A stretch of DNA of 5,350 nucleotides from Clostridia bacterium. GTDB lineage: Bacteria > Bacillota_E > SLMV01 > PUMD01. A program made the translations under genes and the position numbers. Numbering within the stretch: position 1 is the stretch's first letter; each line of letters opens with the position of its first letter. The DNA is taken from NCBI GenBank assembly GCA_007128555.1, contig SKXF01000325.1, positions 1 through 5,350 of the forward strand. Reading direction: 5' to 3'. Under the pieces are notes generated by a model that searched no databases, was not told where the DNA came from, and saw nothing but the letters and a program-made list of their open reading frames with translations. Shown in pieces: positions 4,298 through 5,350 of this stretch.

Positions 4298-5350
4298 TCA
4301 GAGTACCCGAAGGAGCTCCGCAAGCAGTGCCGTTCGTTCGACCAGTGTCTGGACGCTGATCCACTCATCAAGGGCGTGCTCGCCAGATCCGACCGGACCG
4401 AGGCTGTCGAGGGTTGGTACGCCCAGGGCAGCGGTCAGGTTGCCATCACTGCCTCCTCCTCCCGACCCTTCCGTGATCTGCAGCCCGAGCTCCTGTCCGA
4501 CCCTCTGTGCCACGGCAAATAGCGAGGCAATCGCTGCGGTGCGCTGCATGGGAGGTCGGTTCAGTCCTCCCTCGACTTCGACGCGGGCTCCCGGCATCAA
4601 GGGCTCCAGGCCCAGTATGAGGCGCTGCATCCTTTCGGCTTCCTCGAGGGTGGAAACCCGGAGATCTACCTCTGCCGTGCACTGTGCGGGGACCACGTTG
4701 GATCGGCTGCCTCCGTCGATCACCCCCACATTGACGGTGGTGCCCCTGTCATAATCGGTCAGGGCGTGCAGATCCTGGATGTGCCGGGCCATTTCTTCAA
4801 TGGCATTGATGCCTTGCTGATGTGCACCTCCCGCATGGGACGCCCGACCATGGGTGCGGATCGTGAAGCTCCCCACACCCTTCCGGGCTGTCTTCAGGGG
4901 ACCGTCGGGAGGAGCAGAGGACTCCAGCACCAGTACGCAGCTGGCTTGGCGTGCGAGCTGTTCGATCGTCTTCCGGGACGTTTTGCTTCCAGTTTCCTCA
5001 TCGGTATTGCACAGGAGCACGACGGGTCTGCCAGGCATTTGATCATTGCTCAGAAGCGACTCGATCGCATACAGGGCCTGGACCACTCCCCCCTTCATGT
5101 CTGCGACGCCGGGACCGGTTGCCCGGTCACATTCAACACGGAAGGGGCGTCGTTGCGCTTCTCTCTCAGGCCACACCGTGTCCAGGTGACAGATAATCAG
5201 CACGCTCTTCTTCCTGGATGATTCCTGGGGATTCCACACCGCTTTCATGTGGTCGCCTGCTCTTTGGGCGGGGATATAGCTCACTTCGGCGCCGAGTTCC
5301 TCGCACGTCTTACCGACCATTCTGCTGATCCTAGTCGTCTGTACGGGCAC
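4298..5350 (-). CDS. M20 family metallopeptidase, carboxypeptidase G2 type, N-terminus cut by window edge
   Basis: M20 enzymes are dinuclear zinc amidohydrolases that cleave C-terminal or N-acylated amino acids. The 350 visible residues carry all expected landmarks, numbered from the window edge. These are HLDTVWP (His55, Asp57), GPGVADMKGG (Asp84), NTDEETGS (catalytic Glu118, ligand Glu119), LESS (Glu143), RASHAGG (His172, dimerisation domain), RSNVVP, GSDGN and GEHALDEW (His325). The five metal ligands correspond to those of Pseudomonas carboxypeptidase G2 (His112, Asp141, Glu176, Glu200, His385). The VWP after HLDT and the GSDGN motif favour a glutamate-releasing carboxypeptidase over ArgE, DapE or PepT. 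The first visible codon is a GTG at the edge and probably internal; about 35 residues are likely missing. No signal peptide can be judged. Substrate is unproven. Confidence 0.93.
   Translation of the reverse strand: MPVQTTRISRMVGKTCEELGAEVSYIPAQRAGDHMKAVWNPQESSRKKSVLIICHLDTVWPEREAQRRPFRVECDRATGPGVADMKGGVVQALYAIESLLSNDQMPGRPVVLLCNTDEETGSKTSRKTIEQLARQASCVLVLESSAPPDGPLKTARKGVGSFTIRTHGRASHAGGAHQQGINAIEEMARHIQDLHALTDYDRGTTVNVGVIDGGSRSNVVPAQCTAEVDLRVSTLEEAERMQRLILGLEPLMPGARVEVEGGLNRPPMQRTAAIASLFAVAQRVGQELGLQITEGSGGGGSDGNLTAALGVPTLDSLGPVGSGEHALDEWISVQTLVERTALLAELLRVL

Noticed and set aside
4233..4754. 173-codon plus-strand open frame
   Set aside because: Antisense to the M20 gene, whose catalytic motifs fix the true strand.

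Overview
The window is about 57% GC by eye. It looks like chromosomal DNA of a moderately GC-rich, probably deep-branching member of the Bacillota (Firmicutes). The reasons are a MerR-type GlnR directly upstream of an alpha-type (Bacillus-like) glutamine synthetase, a perfect GlnR/TnrA operator, Bacillus-like Shine-Dalgarno sequences, and use of GTG and TTG starts. No mobile element, CRISPR array, tRNA or rRNA was found.

Layout. (1) Positions 1-542, minus strand: the N-terminal 180 codons of an asparagine synthetase (asnB), running off the left edge. (2) 543-730: a divergent regulatory region holding a perfect 17-bp GlnR/TnrA box plus a third half-site. (3) 731-2506, plus strand: glnR then glnA, an operon for control and execution of ammonium assimilation. 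(4) 2594-2700, plus strand: a class I cyclic-di-GMP (GEMM-I) riboswitch aptamer. (5) 2778-3481, plus strand: the gene it should control, a small acidic secreted protein that is unfamiliar to me and is split over three reading frames by what look like two single-base insertions. (6) 3717-4118, plus strand: a small cytosolic HExxH metallopeptidase-like protein with a TTG start. (7) 4298-5350, minus strand: an M20 metallopeptidase of the carboxypeptidase G2 type, convergent with the previous gene and truncated at its N-terminus by the right edge.

How it fits together. asnB, glnR and glnA are all nitrogen genes consuming or producing glutamine. One GlnR-type operator sits between the two divergent transcription units, so it could repress glnRA and, from its position near -49 of a candidate asnB promoter, act on asnB as well. 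The right half is a separate unit in which the second messenger c-di-GMP is predicted to control a secreted protein. The P1 strand of its aptamer has a perfect 10-nt competitor downstream, which suggests the switching mechanism.

The glnR C-terminus and the secreted-protein gene both show out-of-frame continuation. The large genes (asnB, glnA, M20) read cleanly. Either these two small genes are decaying, or there are local indel errors in the sequence.
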